The position numbers were made by a program, and so were the translations under genes. A DNA stretch of 64,000 nt from DASVLX01 sp036384655. Lineage in GTDB: Bacteria > Actinomycetota > Actinomycetes > Mycobacteriales > Pseudonocardiaceae. Below are positions 36,069 to 45,143 of this stretch, one piece after another (the stretch's first letter is position 1; every line of letters starts with the position of its first letter). The notes under the pieces were generated by a model that saw only the letters and a list, made by a program, of their open reading frames with translations, searched no databases and was not told the origin of the DNA. The stretch lies in assembly GCA_036384655.1 (NCBI GenBank), contig DASVLX010000155.1:12124-76123 (forward strand), read 5' to 3'.

Positions 36069-38897
36069 TCAGCTGCAGCCGGAGGTGGATCCGCAGCCCT
36101 CGCAGACGTAGCAGGAGCCGGCCGGACGCATCTTCGTGCCGCAGGTCATGCACAGCGGCGCGTCGGCCTCCTTGCCCGACTTCAGTTCGAGCAACTCGGT
36201 GGAACTGCCTACCCGGCGAGCGGGCTCCTTGGGCGTCTCCGACCTGGTCTCCTCCGCCGCGGCCGACGGGCGCGGGCTGGCCTCGACCGAGGTGCGCAGG
36301 CCCTCCAGGTCCACGTCCGCGGAGTCGCCAGCCGAATCGCCATTGACCTGCGCGGACCGCTCGGCGGCGGTGAAGACGCCCAAATCGGCCCGCTTCTCGT
36401 AGGGCAGGTAGTCCAACGCCAGCCGGCGGAACAGGTAGTCGAGCACGCTGGTGGCGATGCGCACGTCCGGATCGTCGGTCATGCCGGCCGGTTCGAAGCG
36501 CAGGTTCATGAACTTCGAGACGTAGAACTCCAGCGGAATGCCGTACTGCAGACCGACCGAGATCGACATCGAGAAGGCGTCCATCACGCCGGCCAGCGTG
36601 GAGCCCTGCTTACCGAGTTTGACGAAGATCTCACCGAGGCCATCGTCCGGGTAGGAGCCGGCGTGCAGGTAGCCCTCGGCGCCACCGACCGTGAACGACA
36701 CGGTCTGGCTCGGACGCTTCTTCGGCAAGCGCTTGCGCACCGGCCGGTACTCGACGATCTTCTCCGGCTCCTCGGCCTTCTTCCGGGCGTTGGTCAGCGG
36801 CTGGCCGACCTTGCAGTTGTCGCGGTAGATCGCCAGCGCCTTGAGACCGAGCTTCCAGCCCTCGAAGTAGATCTTCTCGATGTCCTCGATGGTCGCCGAC
36901 TCCGGCATGTTGACCGTCTTGGAGATCGACCCGGACACGAACGGCTGGATCGCGGCCATCATCCGGACGTGTCCCATCGCGTGGATGGACCGCTCGCCCA
37001 TCGCGCAGTCGAACACCTCGTAGTGCTCACGCTTGAGCCCGGGCGCGTCCACCACATGACCGTGCTCGGTGATGTACTCGACGATCGCCTCGATCTGCTC
37101 CTCCTGGTAGCCCAGGGTCCGCAGGGCGCGGGGCACGGTGTGGTTGACGATCTGCATGGATCCGCCGCCGACCAGCTTCTTGAACTTCACGAGCGCCAGG
37201 TCCGGCTCCACACCGGTGGTGTCGCAGTCCATCATGAAGCCGATGGTTCCGGTCGGCGCCAGCACGCTGGCCTGCGCGTTCCGCCATCCGTTGCGGGTGC
37301 CGACCGCCAGGCACTGCTGCCACTGCTGGGTGGCCAGCTTCTGGATCGCCGTGTCGTTGACGCCGTGGGTGCGAACCAGGTCGTTCGCGGCCGCGTGCTT
37401 GCGCATCACCCGCTGGTGAGGCTCGATGTTGCGCTGGTAGCCGTCGTACGGCCCGACGATGCCGGCCAGCTCGGCCGAGCGGCGGTACGCGGTGGCGGTC
37501 ATCAGCGAGGTGATCGAGGCGGCCAGCGAACGGCCACCCTCGGAGTCGTAGGCGAGCCCGGTGGCCATCAGCAACGCGCCCAGGTTGGCATAACCGATGC
37601 CGAGCTGGCGGAACTTACGGGTGATCTCGCCGATCGCCTCGGTCGGGAAATCCGCGAAGCAGATCGAGATGTCCATCGCGGTGATGACCAACTCGACCGA
37701 GCGCATGAACTTCTCGGCGTCGAACGTGCCGTCTTCGCCGAGGAATTTCAGCAGGTTCAGCGAGGCCAGGTTGCAGCTCGAATTGTCCAGGTGCAGATAT
37801 TCGGAGCACGGGTTGGACGCGGTGATCCGGCCGGATTCCGGGCAGGTGTGCCAGTCGTTGATGGTGTCGTCGTACTGCAGGCCGGGATCGGCGCATTCCC
37901 AGGCGGCCTTGGCGATCTTACGGAACAGCTCCTTGGCGTCCGTCTTGTCGATCACCTCGCCGGTGGTGCGGGACCGCAGGCCGAACTCCGTGCCCGCCTC
38001 GACGGCGTGCATGAACTCGTCGGACACCCGGACCGAGTTGTTCGCGTTCTGGTACTGGACGGAGGCCATGTCCTGGCCACCCAGGTCCATGTCGAAGCCC
38101 GCGTCGCGCAGCACGCGGATCTTGTCCTCCTCGCGCGCTTTGGTCTCGATGAACTCCTCGATGTCGGGGTGATCGACATCCAGGATGACCATCTTCGCGG
38201 CCCGCCGGGTGGCGCCACCGGACTTGATGGTGCCCGCGGAGGCGTCCGCACCACGCATGAACGACACCGGGCCGGACGCGGTACCGCCGGAGGACAGCAG
38301 CTCCTTGGAGGAGCGGATGCGGGAGAGGTTCACGCCGGCACCCGAGCCGCCCTTGAAGATCAGGCCCTCTTCCCGGTACCAGTTGAGGATCGAGTCCATC
38401 GTGTCGTCGACGGACAGGATGAAGCAGGCCGACACCTGCTGCGGGGAGGGCGTGCCAACGTTGAACCAGACCGGCGAGTTGAAGCTGAACACCTGGTGCA
38501 CCAGCATCCAGGTCAGCTCATGGCCGAAGATCGTGGCGTCCTCGTCGGTGCCGAAGTAGCCGTTGTCCAGTCCGGTTTGGACGTAGGCCCGCACGACCCG
38601 GTCGATGAGTTGCTTCAGGCTGTGCTCGCGCTGCGGCGTACCAAGCGCGCCACGGAAGTATTTGCTGGTGACGATGTTGACCGCGTTGACGGACCAGAAG
38701 TCCGGGAACTCGACGCCACGCTGCTCGAAATTGATCGAGCCGTCCCGCCAGTTGGTCATGACGACATCGCGGCTCTCCCAGACCACGTCGTCGTAGGGGT
38801 GCACACCCGCCGTGGTGTGGACGCGCCGCACCCGAAGCCCCGTCTTCTTCGGCTTGCCGGACCCGCGTGTCGCGGGCGCGCCGACCGTTTCGGTCAT
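36069..38897 (-). CDS. nrdJ: Adenosylcobalamin-dependent (class II) ribonucleotide reductase
   Basis: 942 aa from the ATG at 38895-38897, preceded by GAGAGGGA. Class II landmarks are FSFNSPVWFNVG, QQVSACFILSVDDTMD, GGSGAGVNLSRIRS, the active-site stretch NPCSEYLHLDNSSCNL, LAPTGTIGFMMDCDT and a C-terminal zinc-ribbon-like tail (CMTCGTKM, CYVCEGCG) carrying redox cysteines. It reduces ribonucleotides with adenosylcobalamin and needs no oxygen. It forms the nrdR-nrdJ operon known from Streptomyces, with a 119-bp gap to nrdR. Confidence 0.95.
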   Translation of the reverse strand: MTETVGAPATRGSGKPKKTGLRVRRVHTTAGVHPYDDVVWESRDVVMTNWRDGSINFEQRGVEFPDFWSVNAVNIVTSKYFRGALGTPQREHSLKQLIDRVVRAYVQTGLDNGYFGTDEDATIFGHELTWMLVHQVFSFNSPVWFNVGTPSPQQVSACFILSVDDTMDSILNWYREEGLIFKGGSGAGVNLSRIRSSKELLSSGGTASGPVSFMRGADASAGTIKSGGATRRAAKMVILDVDHPDIEEFIETKAREEDKIRVLRDAGFDMDLGGQDMASVQYQNANNSVRVSDEFMHAVEAGTEFGLRSRTTGEVIDKTDAKELFRKIAKAAWECADPGLQYDDTINDWHTCPESGRITASNPCSEYLHLDNSSCNLASLNLLKFLGEDGTFDAEKFMRSVELVITAMDISICFADFPTEAIGEITRKFRQLGIGYANLGALLMATGLAYDSEGGRSLAASITSLMTATAYRRSAELAGIVGPYDGYQRNIEPHQRVMRKHAAANDLVRTHGVNDTAIQKLATQQWQQCLAVGTRNGWRNAQASVLAPTGTIGFMMDCDTTGVEPDLALVKFKKLVGGGSMQIVNHTVPRALRTLGYQEEQIEAIVEYITEHGHVVDAPGLKREHYEVFDCAMGERSIHAMGHVRMMAAIQPFVSGSISKTVNMPESATIEDIEKIYFEGWKLGLKALAIYRDNCKVGQPLTNARKKAEEPEKIVEYRPVRKRLPKKRPSQTVSFTVGGAEGYLHAGSYPDDGLGEIFVKLGKQGSTLAGVMDAFSMSISVGLQYGIPLEFYVSKFMNLRFEPAGMTDDPDVRIATSVLDYLFRRLALDYLPYEKRADLGVFTAAERSAQVNGDSAGDSADVDLEGLRTSVEASPRPSAAAEETRSETPKEPARRVGSSTELLELKSGKEADAPLCMTCGTKMRPAGSCYVCEGCGSTSGCS

Positions 38898-39016
38898 CAG
38901 CCGTTCCCTCTCCCTTTTCATCGCGTGATCGTGCCGGCCGGTCCCGTCTGACGTCCCCGTGTGTGGTGGCCCGACCGCATGCCTTGTGAGGTCTGTGTAT
39001 TTGTGTGTCGCGGCGG

Positions 39017-39517
39017 TTATCGCGGATCGGGCCGAGGTTCCCCGGACTCCGGCGACTCCTGCCGCTTCTCCGCGATCGCCCGTTTGAGGTCGGCGATCTC
39101 CTTCTCGAAGTCCTCCACCGAGGAGAACGACCGGTACACGCTCGCGAACCGCAGGTAGGCGACCTCGTCGAGTTCGCGTAGCGGGCCCAGGATCGCCAAC
39201 CCGACCTCGTGGCTGGGCACCTCGGCGACACCGCTGGCGCGGATCTGTTCCTCAACCCTGTGGGCGAGCCGGTCCAGCGCGTCATCGTCGACCGGACGGC
39301 CCTGGCAGGCTCGGCGCACGCCGCGGATGACCTTCTCCCGGCTGAACGGCTCGGTCACCCCGGAGCGCTTGACGACCGCGAGTACCGCTTCCTCGACGGT
39401 GGTGAACCGCCGGTTGCACTGCGTGCAGGAGCGCCGGCGGCGGATCGCCTTGCCGTCGTCCACCTCACGCGAGTCGACCACTCGCGAGTCCGGATGACGG
39501 CAAAACGGACACCGCAC
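39017..39517 (-). CDS. nrdR: NrdR transcriptional repressor of ribonucleotide reductase genes
   Basis: 166 aa, GTG start with AGGAGAGGTGAA upstream. A zinc ribbon (C3, C6, C31, C34 in MRCPFCRHPDSRVVDSR and SCTQCNRRFTT) binds DNA and an ATP-cone (about 49-139) senses ATP/dATP. It represses nrd genes by binding NrdR boxes. It is upstream of nrdJ and in the conserved block with lexA. Confidence 0.95.
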   Translation of the reverse strand: MRCPFCRHPDSRVVDSREVDDGKAIRRRRSCTQCNRRFTTVEEAVLAVVKRSGVTEPFSREKVIRGVRRACQGRPVDDDALDRLAHRVEEQIRASGVAEVPSHEVGLAILGPLRELDEVAYLRFASVYRSFSSVEDFEKEIADLKRAIAEKRQESPESGEPRPDPR

Positions 39518-39587
39518 AGCAGTTCACCTCTCCTACCCCGGATACCCCGACCACGGCCGCCACACACCCTGGGCCTGGGGATCGTCC

Positions 39588-39638
39588 TGTGGACGACCGG
39601 TGGACAACTCCACCGCCCCAAACCCAACCTGTGGACTA
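39588..39638. promoter_or_regulatory. Cluster of DnaA-box-like motifs upstream of nrdR
   Basis: TGTGGACGA (39588-39596), GGTGGACAA (39599-39607) and TGTGGACTA (39630-39638) each differ by one base from TGTGGACAA. They lie 70-120 bp upstream of the nrdR start. The E. coli nrdAB promoter is known to carry DnaA boxes, so a replication link is plausible. Confidence 0.35.
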
Positions 39639-39652
39639 ACTACACCAGTGTA

Positions 39653-39668
39653 ACCACTAGATGTTGGG
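39653..39668 (-). promoter_or_regulatory. Candidate NrdR box
   Basis: On the minus strand CCCAACATCTAGTGGT matches the key positions of the NrdR consensus (C-w-A-n-A-T-n-T-w-G core). It is about 140 bp upstream of nrdR. The second box expected about 31 bp away is only weakly matched, so confidence is low. Confidence 0.3.
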
Positions 39669-39726
39669 GTACCGTATGTCGCGCCGACCGGTTTGGCAAG
39701 TCGACACGACAGCCCTCACAACCGAC

Positions 39727-40059
39727 TCACCCGGCCGAGGGAGCGGGTCCGGACAGCGACACACCGGGTGAGACCGGGGCCGGCGAGGGCGCGCCGGCGA
39801 GCCAGCCAAGACTGAACGTGATCATGAACACCAGAAGGCCGATCAGCAACAGCCAGCCGAACCCCCGCATCGGCCGCCGCCACGGGCCACAGACCACCGG
39901 GCGCGTCCGGTACGGCGCGGACACCAGGCTCGCCGGCCGACGGATCGCGCCCAACCCGCCACCCGGGCGACGAACGGGCCGGCGGGCCGGCTGGACCCGG
40001 CCGAGGGTCCGAAGCCTGGCGAGGGATCGCTGGGCCCGCGTTTTCGTGATGACCGCCAT
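39727..40059 (-). CDS. Small SOS-controlled single-pass membrane protein
   Basis: 110 aa from an ATG with AGGAGGTAGGAG immediately upstream. The first 65 residues are strongly basic (RAQRSLARLRTLGRV, RRPVRRPGGG), then one membrane helix (FGWLLLIGLLVFMITFSLGW) and a short Pro/Ser-rich outer tail. It is divergent from lexA, and SOS boxes lie between them. M. tuberculosis has a LexA-controlled, LysM-containing division inhibitor (Rv2719c/ChiZ) in this same slot; here no LysM domain is visible. A role in SOS cell-division arrest is inference. Confidence 0.7.
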   Translation of the reverse strand: MAVITKTRAQRSLARLRTLGRVQPARRPVRRPGGGLGAIRRPASLVSAPYRTRPVVCGPWRRPMRGFGWLLLIGLLVFMITFSLGWLAGAPSPAPVSPGVSLSGPAPSAG

Positions 40060-40114
40060 CTCCTACCTCCTGACGCCGAACCCCGGTCAGCAGCCGGTTT
40101 CCCATTCACTCTGA

Positions 40115-40130
40115 TCGAACCTTCGTTCGA
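40115..40130. promoter_or_regulatory. LexA binding site (SOS box), perfect
   Basis: TCGAACCTTCGTTCGA matches the actinobacterial SOS box TCGAAC-N4-GTTCGA exactly. It lies 56 bp upstream of the small membrane protein gene. Confidence 0.9.
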
Positions 40131-40146
40131 TCGAACCTCTGTGCGA
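40131..40146. promoter_or_regulatory. Second SOS-box-like site, imperfect
   Basis: TCGAACCTCTGTGCGA abuts the perfect box and differs from the consensus by one base in the right half (GTGCGA). Confidence 0.55.
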
Positions 40147-40209
40147 AGGTTTACCACCAAGCACCGACAAAATCGAGCGCGGGAAAACGCACATGCCTCG
40201 GCGTGTCGT

Positions 40210-40225
40210 TCGAACAGGTGTTTGA
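40210..40225. promoter_or_regulatory. LexA binding site at the lexA promoter
   Basis: TCGAACAGGTGTTTGA differs from the consensus by one base. It lies 85 bp upstream of the lexA start and should mediate autorepression. Confidence 0.8.
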
Positions 40226-40309
40226 TCTATCACACAAACTGGGCTAACGTGGACAGCGAAGATCGAGATCGGCTGACGCCCGGCCGACACGGACACCAGG
40301 AGGCGCCAC

Positions 40310-41017
40310 GTGGCACAGAAAAGCGCCGGCATTGACACCACCGAAGGCGGCACCGGCGCCGAGGTCCATGCCTTTCCGGAACCGGGCGCGGCCGCGCCCG
40401 GGCTCACCGCTCGTCAGCAGCGGGTTCTCGAGGTCATCCGGGAATGGCTGGACCGCGTCGGCTACCCGCCCAGTGTCCGAGAGATCGGCGAGGCGGTCGG
40501 CCTGACTTCCACGTCGTCGGTGGCACACCAGCTACGCGCGCTGGAACGCAAGGGCTACCTGCGGCGCGATCCGCACCGCCCGCGCGCCGTGGGCGTGCTG
40601 GCCACCGATGATCGGCAGACCGACGAGGCCGCCAACCAGCCGACCCCGACCTATGTGCCGGTGGTCGGCCGGATCGCCGCCGGCGGGCCGATCCTGGCGG
40701 AACAGTCGATCGAGGATGTCTTCCCGCTGCCCAAGGAGATCGTCGGCGAGGGCCCGCTGTTCCTGCTGAAGGTGGTCGGCGACTCGATGATCGACGCGGC
40801 CATCACCGACGGCGACTGGGTAGTCGTGCGCGAGCAGCCCACCGCCGAGAACGGCGAGGTGGTCGCCGCCATGATCGACGGCGAGGCCACCGTGAAGACG
40901 CTCAAGCTGCGCGACGGCCATGTCTGGCTGATGCCGCACAACGAGGCCTACGAGCCGATCCCCGGCGATGAGGCGACCATCCTGGGCCGGGTGGTCGCGG
41001 TGCTGCGCCGGCTGTAG
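40310..41017 (+). CDS. lexA: SOS-response repressor LexA
   Basis: 235 aa from a GTG with AGGAGG 6-7 nt upstream. The winged HTH is at about 33-90 (TARQQRVLEVIREWL, PPSVREIGEAVGLTSTSSV). Cleavage is expected at Ala124-Gly125 (RIAAGGP). The catalytic pair is Ser159 (GDSMID) and Lys196 (ATVKTLK). RecA filaments trigger self-cleavage, releasing SOS genes such as the divergent membrane gene and recA in this window. Confidence 0.96.
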   Translation: MAQKSAGIDTTEGGTGAEVHAFPEPGAAAPGLTARQQRVLEVIREWLDRVGYPPSVREIGEAVGLTSTSSVAHQLRALERKGYLRRDPHRPRAVGVLATDDRQTDEAANQPTPTYVPVVGRIAAGGPILAEQSIEDVFPLPKEIVGEGPLFLLKVVGDSMIDAAITDGDWVVVREQPTAENGEVVAAMIDGEATVKTLKLRDGHVWLMPHNEAYEPIPGDEATILGRVVAVLRRL

Positions 41018-41027
41018 CCAGGACGGC

Positions 41028-42563
41028 TCAGGCGCGCGCCGAGTCGACGACGAACGCGTCCAGTGCCGCCGCGAGACCGGGGTGAACCCGGGCGTACAGG
41101 TGGGTGCCGTCGTCGGTGTGATCCTCGCTGATCACTTCGCCCTCGGCGTGCACGCGGGCGGCGAGGTCACCCCTGGCATAGGGCACCAGCACGTCCACCG
41201 CCACGGCCGGCCTCGGCAGCAGCTCGGCGATCCGTTCGCGCAGCGCGGTCAGCCCGAGGCCGGTGTGCGCGGACACGAACACCGCGTCCGGCAACAGGTT
41301 CCGCAGCCTGGCCAGGGTGAACTGGTCGGCCGCGTCGACCTTGTTGACCACCAGCAGTTCGGTGGGCATCGGTTCGTCACGGTCGGCGACGATCTCGCGG
41401 AGCACATCCCGCACCGCCGTGATCTGCTTCTCGGGCGCGGTGTCCGAGGCGTCCACGACGTGCAGAACCAGGTCGGCGTCGGCGACCTCCTCCAGCGTGG
41501 AGCGGAACGCCTCGACCAACTGGTGCGGCAGGTGTCGCACGAACCCGACCGTGTCGGTCAGGGTGTAGACGCGACCGTCCGCCGTCCGGGCACGCCGGGT
41601 GGTCGGGTCCAGGGTGGCGAACAGCGCGTTCTCCACCAGCACACCGGCACCCGTGATCGCGTTGAGCAGGCTGGACTTGCCGGCGTTGGTGTAGCCGGCG
41701 ATCGCAACGCTGGGCACCAGATTGGCGGTCCGGCGACCGCGCTTGGTGACCCGGATCTTCGCCATCGCGTCGATCTCGTGGCGCAGCTTCGCGATCCGCT
41801 TGTTGATCCGGCGCCGGTCGGTTTCCAGCTTGGTCTCACCGGGACCACGCAGACCCACACCGCCGGTGGCACCACCGGCACGACCGCCGGCCTGCCGGGA
41901 CAGCGATTCACCCCAACCACGCAGTCGCGGCAGCAGGTACTGCAACTGGGCCAGCTCGACCTGCGACTTACCCTCCCGCGACCGGGCATGCTGCGCGAAG
42001 ATGTCCAGGATCAGCGCGGTGCGGTCAACGACCTTCACCTTCAGCTTCTCCTCCAGCTGACGCAGCTGGCCCGGCGACAGCTCACCGTCACAGATCACCG
42101 TGTCCGCGCCGGTCGAGTTGACCACATCGGCCAGCTCGTGCACCTTGCCGGAACCGATGTAGGTGGCGGCGTCCGCCTTTTGACGACGCTGGATCAACCC
42201 CTCCAACACCTGCGAGCCGGCCGTCTCGGCCAGGCGGGCGAGTTCGGCGAGTGATGCCTCGGCATCGGCGACCGTTCCCTCGGTCCACACCCCCACCAGA
42301 ACGACGCGCTCCAGGCGTAGCCGTCGGTATTCGACCTCGGTGATGTCGGCGAGTTCGGTCGACAGTCCGGCGACCCTGCGAAGGGCGGTCCGGTCGGAGA
42401 GTTCCAGTTCGCCCTCGGACACTCGGCCCGGTGACACGAACTCCAGTGGCACCAGGTCCCGTTCGGTCCGCGGCGTGTCGCGCTGGATGTCTCGGTGCGA
42501 GTCGTGGTGCGAGTCATGCTGTGCGGGCACCGTGGGCAGGTATTCAGGCAGGTAATCCGTCAT
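41028..42563 (-). CDS. hflX: GTPase HflX
   Basis: 511 aa from the ATG at 42561-42563. The N-terminal HflX domain contains GSGKVHEL, the linker is GGRAGGATGGVGLRGPGETKLETDRR, and the G domain has G1 GYTNAGKSS, G3 DTVGFVRHLPHQLVEAF and G4 NKVD. HflX binds the 50S subunit and splits or rescues stalled ribosomes under stress. The first 30 residues are His/Asp-rich (QHDSHHDSHRD), encoded by a short repeat that is not part of the family core. Confidence 0.94.
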   Translation of the reverse strand: MTDYLPEYLPTVPAQHDSHHDSHRDIQRDTPRTERDLVPLEFVSPGRVSEGELELSDRTALRRVAGLSTELADITEVEYRRLRLERVVLVGVWTEGTVADAEASLAELARLAETAGSQVLEGLIQRRQKADAATYIGSGKVHELADVVNSTGADTVICDGELSPGQLRQLEEKLKVKVVDRTALILDIFAQHARSREGKSQVELAQLQYLLPRLRGWGESLSRQAGGRAGGATGGVGLRGPGETKLETDRRRINKRIAKLRHEIDAMAKIRVTKRGRRTANLVPSVAIAGYTNAGKSSLLNAITGAGVLVENALFATLDPTTRRARTADGRVYTLTDTVGFVRHLPHQLVEAFRSTLEEVADADLVLHVVDASDTAPEKQITAVRDVLREIVADRDEPMPTELLVVNKVDAADQFTLARLRNLLPDAVFVSAHTGLGLTALRERIAELLPRPAVAVDVLVPYARGDLAARVHAEGEVISEDHTDDGTHLYARVHPGLAAALDAFVVDSARA

Positions 42564-42606
42564 CTTGGTTCCAGTGTCCCACGAATGCCCGCCCGGCGGA
42601 GCCGAA

Positions 42607-43449
42607 TTACTCGCCGGTCCGGGCCCACCACTGGGCATCGATCTCGCCGCTGGCCACGAACACGGCGGGGCCGGTCAGCGTGCTCTCACCGGGCGCGATG
42701 GTGACCCGGACGCGACCGCCAGGGACGTCCACGATCGACTCACCGGAGTCCCGGCCGGCGAGGTACAGGACCGCCGCGACGGCGGCGACCGTGCCGGTGC
42801 CGCAGGAACGGGTCTCCCCCACGCCACGCTCGTGCACCCGCATCCGCACCCGGCCGGGTTCGACCGGATCGATGAACTCGACGTTGACGCCCCGTGGAAA
42901 CAGCGCTGCGTCGTGGCCGGGGGCCTTGCCGAGATCGAGCGCGTCGAGGCCGCCGAGGGCGTCGAGAACGCAGGCCAGATGCGGGTTGCCGACATCGACC
43001 GCGACGCCGGGTATCTGGTGGCCGGACACGGCCGCGACGGACCGGCCGAGGATCCGCGCCGGCCCCATCTCGACGGTGACCGTGCCGTCGTCGTGCACGG
43101 TCACCGGCCGGACACCGGCCCGGGTGCCGACCGCGAACTCGCCGGGCTTGGCCAGTCCGTTGTCCACCAGATACCGCGCGAACACCCGCACGCCGTTGCC
43201 GCACATCTCGGCGATCGAGCCGTCCGCGTTGCGGTAGTCCATGAACCATTCCACCGAGTGCGCGCCGGGAAGGCCAGTGTTCGCGGCACGGACCACGCGC
43301 AGCACACCGTCGGCGCCGAGACCGCGCTGGCGGTCGCAGAGCGCGCGCACCCGCGCCTCGGTTAGGTCCAACGCGCCGTCGGGATCAGGCAACAGCACGA
43401 AGTCGTTCTGCGTGCCATGTCCCTTGACGAACCGCACTTCCCTGGTCAT
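42607..43449 (-). CDS. dapF: Diaminopimelate epimerase
   Basis: 280 aa. It converts L,L- to meso-diaminopimelate for lysine and peptidoglycan. The two catalytic cysteines are C83 (EMCGNGVR) and C216 (RSCGTGTVA). The N-terminal KGHGTQNDFV is the usual substrate segment. Gaps to miaA and hflX are 9 and 43 bp, consistent with one operon. Confidence 0.96.
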   Translation of the reverse strand: MTREVRFVKGHGTQNDFVLLPDPDGALDLTEARVRALCDRQRGLGADGVLRVVRAANTGLPGAHSVEWFMDYRNADGSIAEMCGNGVRVFARYLVDNGLAKPGEFAVGTRAGVRPVTVHDDGTVTVEMGPARILGRSVAAVSGHQIPGVAVDVGNPHLACVLDALGGLDALDLGKAPGHDAALFPRGVNVEFIDPVEPGRVRMRVHERGVGETRSCGTGTVAAVAAVLYLAGRDSGESIVDVPGGRVRVTIAPGESTLTGPAVFVASGEIDAQWWARTGE

Positions 43450-43458
43450 CGGCTCAGG

Positions 43459-44400
43459 TTACCGCCCGGTTGGTGGGGCGCCCGCCAGCCGCAGGACATG
43501 CCCGAACAGCTCCGGATCCGAGGCGTCCAGCCACTCGATCCGCCTGTCACGCCGGAACCAGGACCGCTGCCGGCGCACGAACCGCCGCGTCGCGCGGGCG
43601 GTCTCCTCGGCGGCGACGGCCATGTCGTACGCATCGTCCAGCGCGGCCAGCACCTGTTGGTAGCCCAGCGCCCGGGACGCCGTGCGGCCCGACCGCAGCC
43701 CCTTCGCGAGCAGCCCTGTCACCTCGTCCACCAGGCCGGCGTCGAACATCGCCCGGACCCGCCGGTCGACCCGTTCGTCCAGGTCGGCCGGCTCGCGGTC
43801 CAGGCCGATCAGCACCGCGCCGTAGCGGGTCGGGCCGGGGCGCGGCAGGGTCGCCGAGAACGGTCGCCCGGTCAGCTCGATGACCTCCAGCGCCCGCACG
43901 ATCCGCCGGCCGTTGCCGGGCAGGATCGCCGCCGCGGCGGCGGGGTCCCGTTCGGACAGTTGGGTGTGCAGCGCGGCGGCGCCGACGGTGGCCAGTTCGG
44001 CCTCCAGCCGGGCGCGAATCGCCGGGTCGGTGCCGGGAAACCGCAGATCGTCGAACAGCGCCTGTACGTAGAGGCCGGACCCGCCGACCACGATCGGAAC
44101 CCGGCCGGCCGCGAGCAGATCCTCGATCACCCGGCGGGCGTGCCGCTGGTAGGCGGCGACCGACGCGGTTTCGGTGACCTCCAACACGTCCAGTAGGTGA
44201 TGTGGCACACCCTGTCGCTGTTCCTCGGTCAGCTTGGCCGTGCCGATGTCCATGCCCCGGTACAGCTGCATGGCGTCCGCGTTGACGACCTCACCGCCAA
44301 GTTCGACCGCCAGCCGCACCCCCAGGTCGGACTTGCCGGTGGCGGTCGGCCCGACCACGGCGACGGGCCGGAGCGGGGATTCGGTCATGTCCGCTGTCAC
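43459..44400 (-). CDS. miaA: tRNA dimethylallyltransferase
   Basis: 313 aa if it starts at the GTG 44398-44400, which overlaps the upstream stop as GTGA; an ATG at 44388 would be four residues shorter. The P-loop GPTATGKSDLG is at the N-terminus, then DAMQLYRGMDIGTAK, GGSGLYVQAL and ALGYQQVL. It prenylates A37 of tRNAs reading UNN codons; MiaB in this window carries out the following methylthiolation. Confidence 0.94.
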   Translation of the reverse strand: MTADMTESPLRPVAVVGPTATGKSDLGVRLAVELGGEVVNADAMQLYRGMDIGTAKLTEEQRQGVPHHLLDVLEVTETASVAAYQRHARRVIEDLLAAGRVPIVVGGSGLYVQALFDDLRFPGTDPAIRARLEAELATVGAAALHTQLSERDPAAAAAILPGNGRRIVRALEVIELTGRPFSATLPRPGPTRYGAVLIGLDREPADLDERVDRRVRAMFDAGLVDEVTGLLAKGLRSGRTASRALGYQQVLAALDDAYDMAVAAEETARATRRFVRRQRSWFRRDRRIEWLDASDPELFGHVLRLAGAPPTGR

Positions 44401-45143
44401 GTCCACTCGGGATCCCAGACAGCGACGTGATAACCGACACCGAAGGGCGAGTCCGCGTACAACGTTTCGGACCGCCACCGCTCACCGGAGGCAAGTGCCA
44501 CCCCCGCGAGCACCTGCCAGGCGACCCGGCCGCCGGCACCCAGCTCGGTGGCCAGCCCGGCGTCCACCTTGAGCAGCCTCATCGCGTCGGCGGTGGCCAA
44601 CGCGGTGGTCACCTCCGCGTCGAACGGCTCGGCCCGGTCGTCCGCGGGCGCCGTGGAACCGTCGGGATGCCGGTTCGAACCGTCGCCCAGCACCAACAGA
44701 CCCACGGGCTCGGCGGATCGGGCGGCGGACTCGAACAACTCACCGCCCAGGCAACGACATGCGGTGGCGGGCAGGTCGGGGTCGACCAGCCGGACCTCAA
44801 CATGGCGAGCCGCCACCTGGCCGCGCAGCCAGCCCGCGATCAGCACGGGCAGCGGCAGGTCAGCTCCCGGCAGACCGCCGACCTGGCCGGCCTCGGCGGT
44901 CGGAGACAGAGAAACCGGGACGGGCACGCCATAGGCCGCGAACGAGCCAGCCGCGCTGGGGCCGAACGTCGCGGGCCCGGTCGGATCGGCGGCGATCGCC
45001 AGCCAGTCCACCGCCGCCTCGGACAGCGATCTCGCGGCCGCCAGGCAGGCGGAACGGAGATCCTGGGTCACCTTCGCCGCCCCGGCGACCAACTCGGGCA
45101 CCAGCAGTGGCGGGTGCGGGACCACGGCAGCGCGCACAATCAT
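44397..45143 (-). CDS. Class III extradiol dioxygenase-like protein (Rv2728c type)
   Basis: 248 aa. The N-terminus IVRAAVVPHPPLLVPELV is typical of the LigB-like family, and a GDGSNRH segment follows in the middle. Position between miaA and the DUF349 gene is conserved from M. tuberculosis (Rv2728c). The substrate is unknown and the metal ligands are not obvious. It is translationally coupled to miaA. Confidence 0.78.
   Translation of the reverse strand: MIVRAAVVPHPPLLVPELVAGAAKVTQDLRSACLAAARSLSEAAVDWLAIAADPTGPATFGPSAAGSFAAYGVPVPVSLSPTAEAGQVGGLPGADLPLPVLIAGWLRGQVAARHVEVRLVDPDLPATACRCLGGELFESAARSAEPVGLLVLGDGSNRHPDGSTAPADDRAEPFDAEVTTALATADAMRLLKVDAGLATELGAGGRVAWQVLAGVALASGERWRSETLYADSPFGVGYHVAVWDPEWT

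Noticed and set aside
38898..39016. Cobalamin riboswitch upstream of nrdJ
   Set aside because: The gap is 119 bp, lies inside an operon and lacks the B12-box sequence. NrdR control is more likely.
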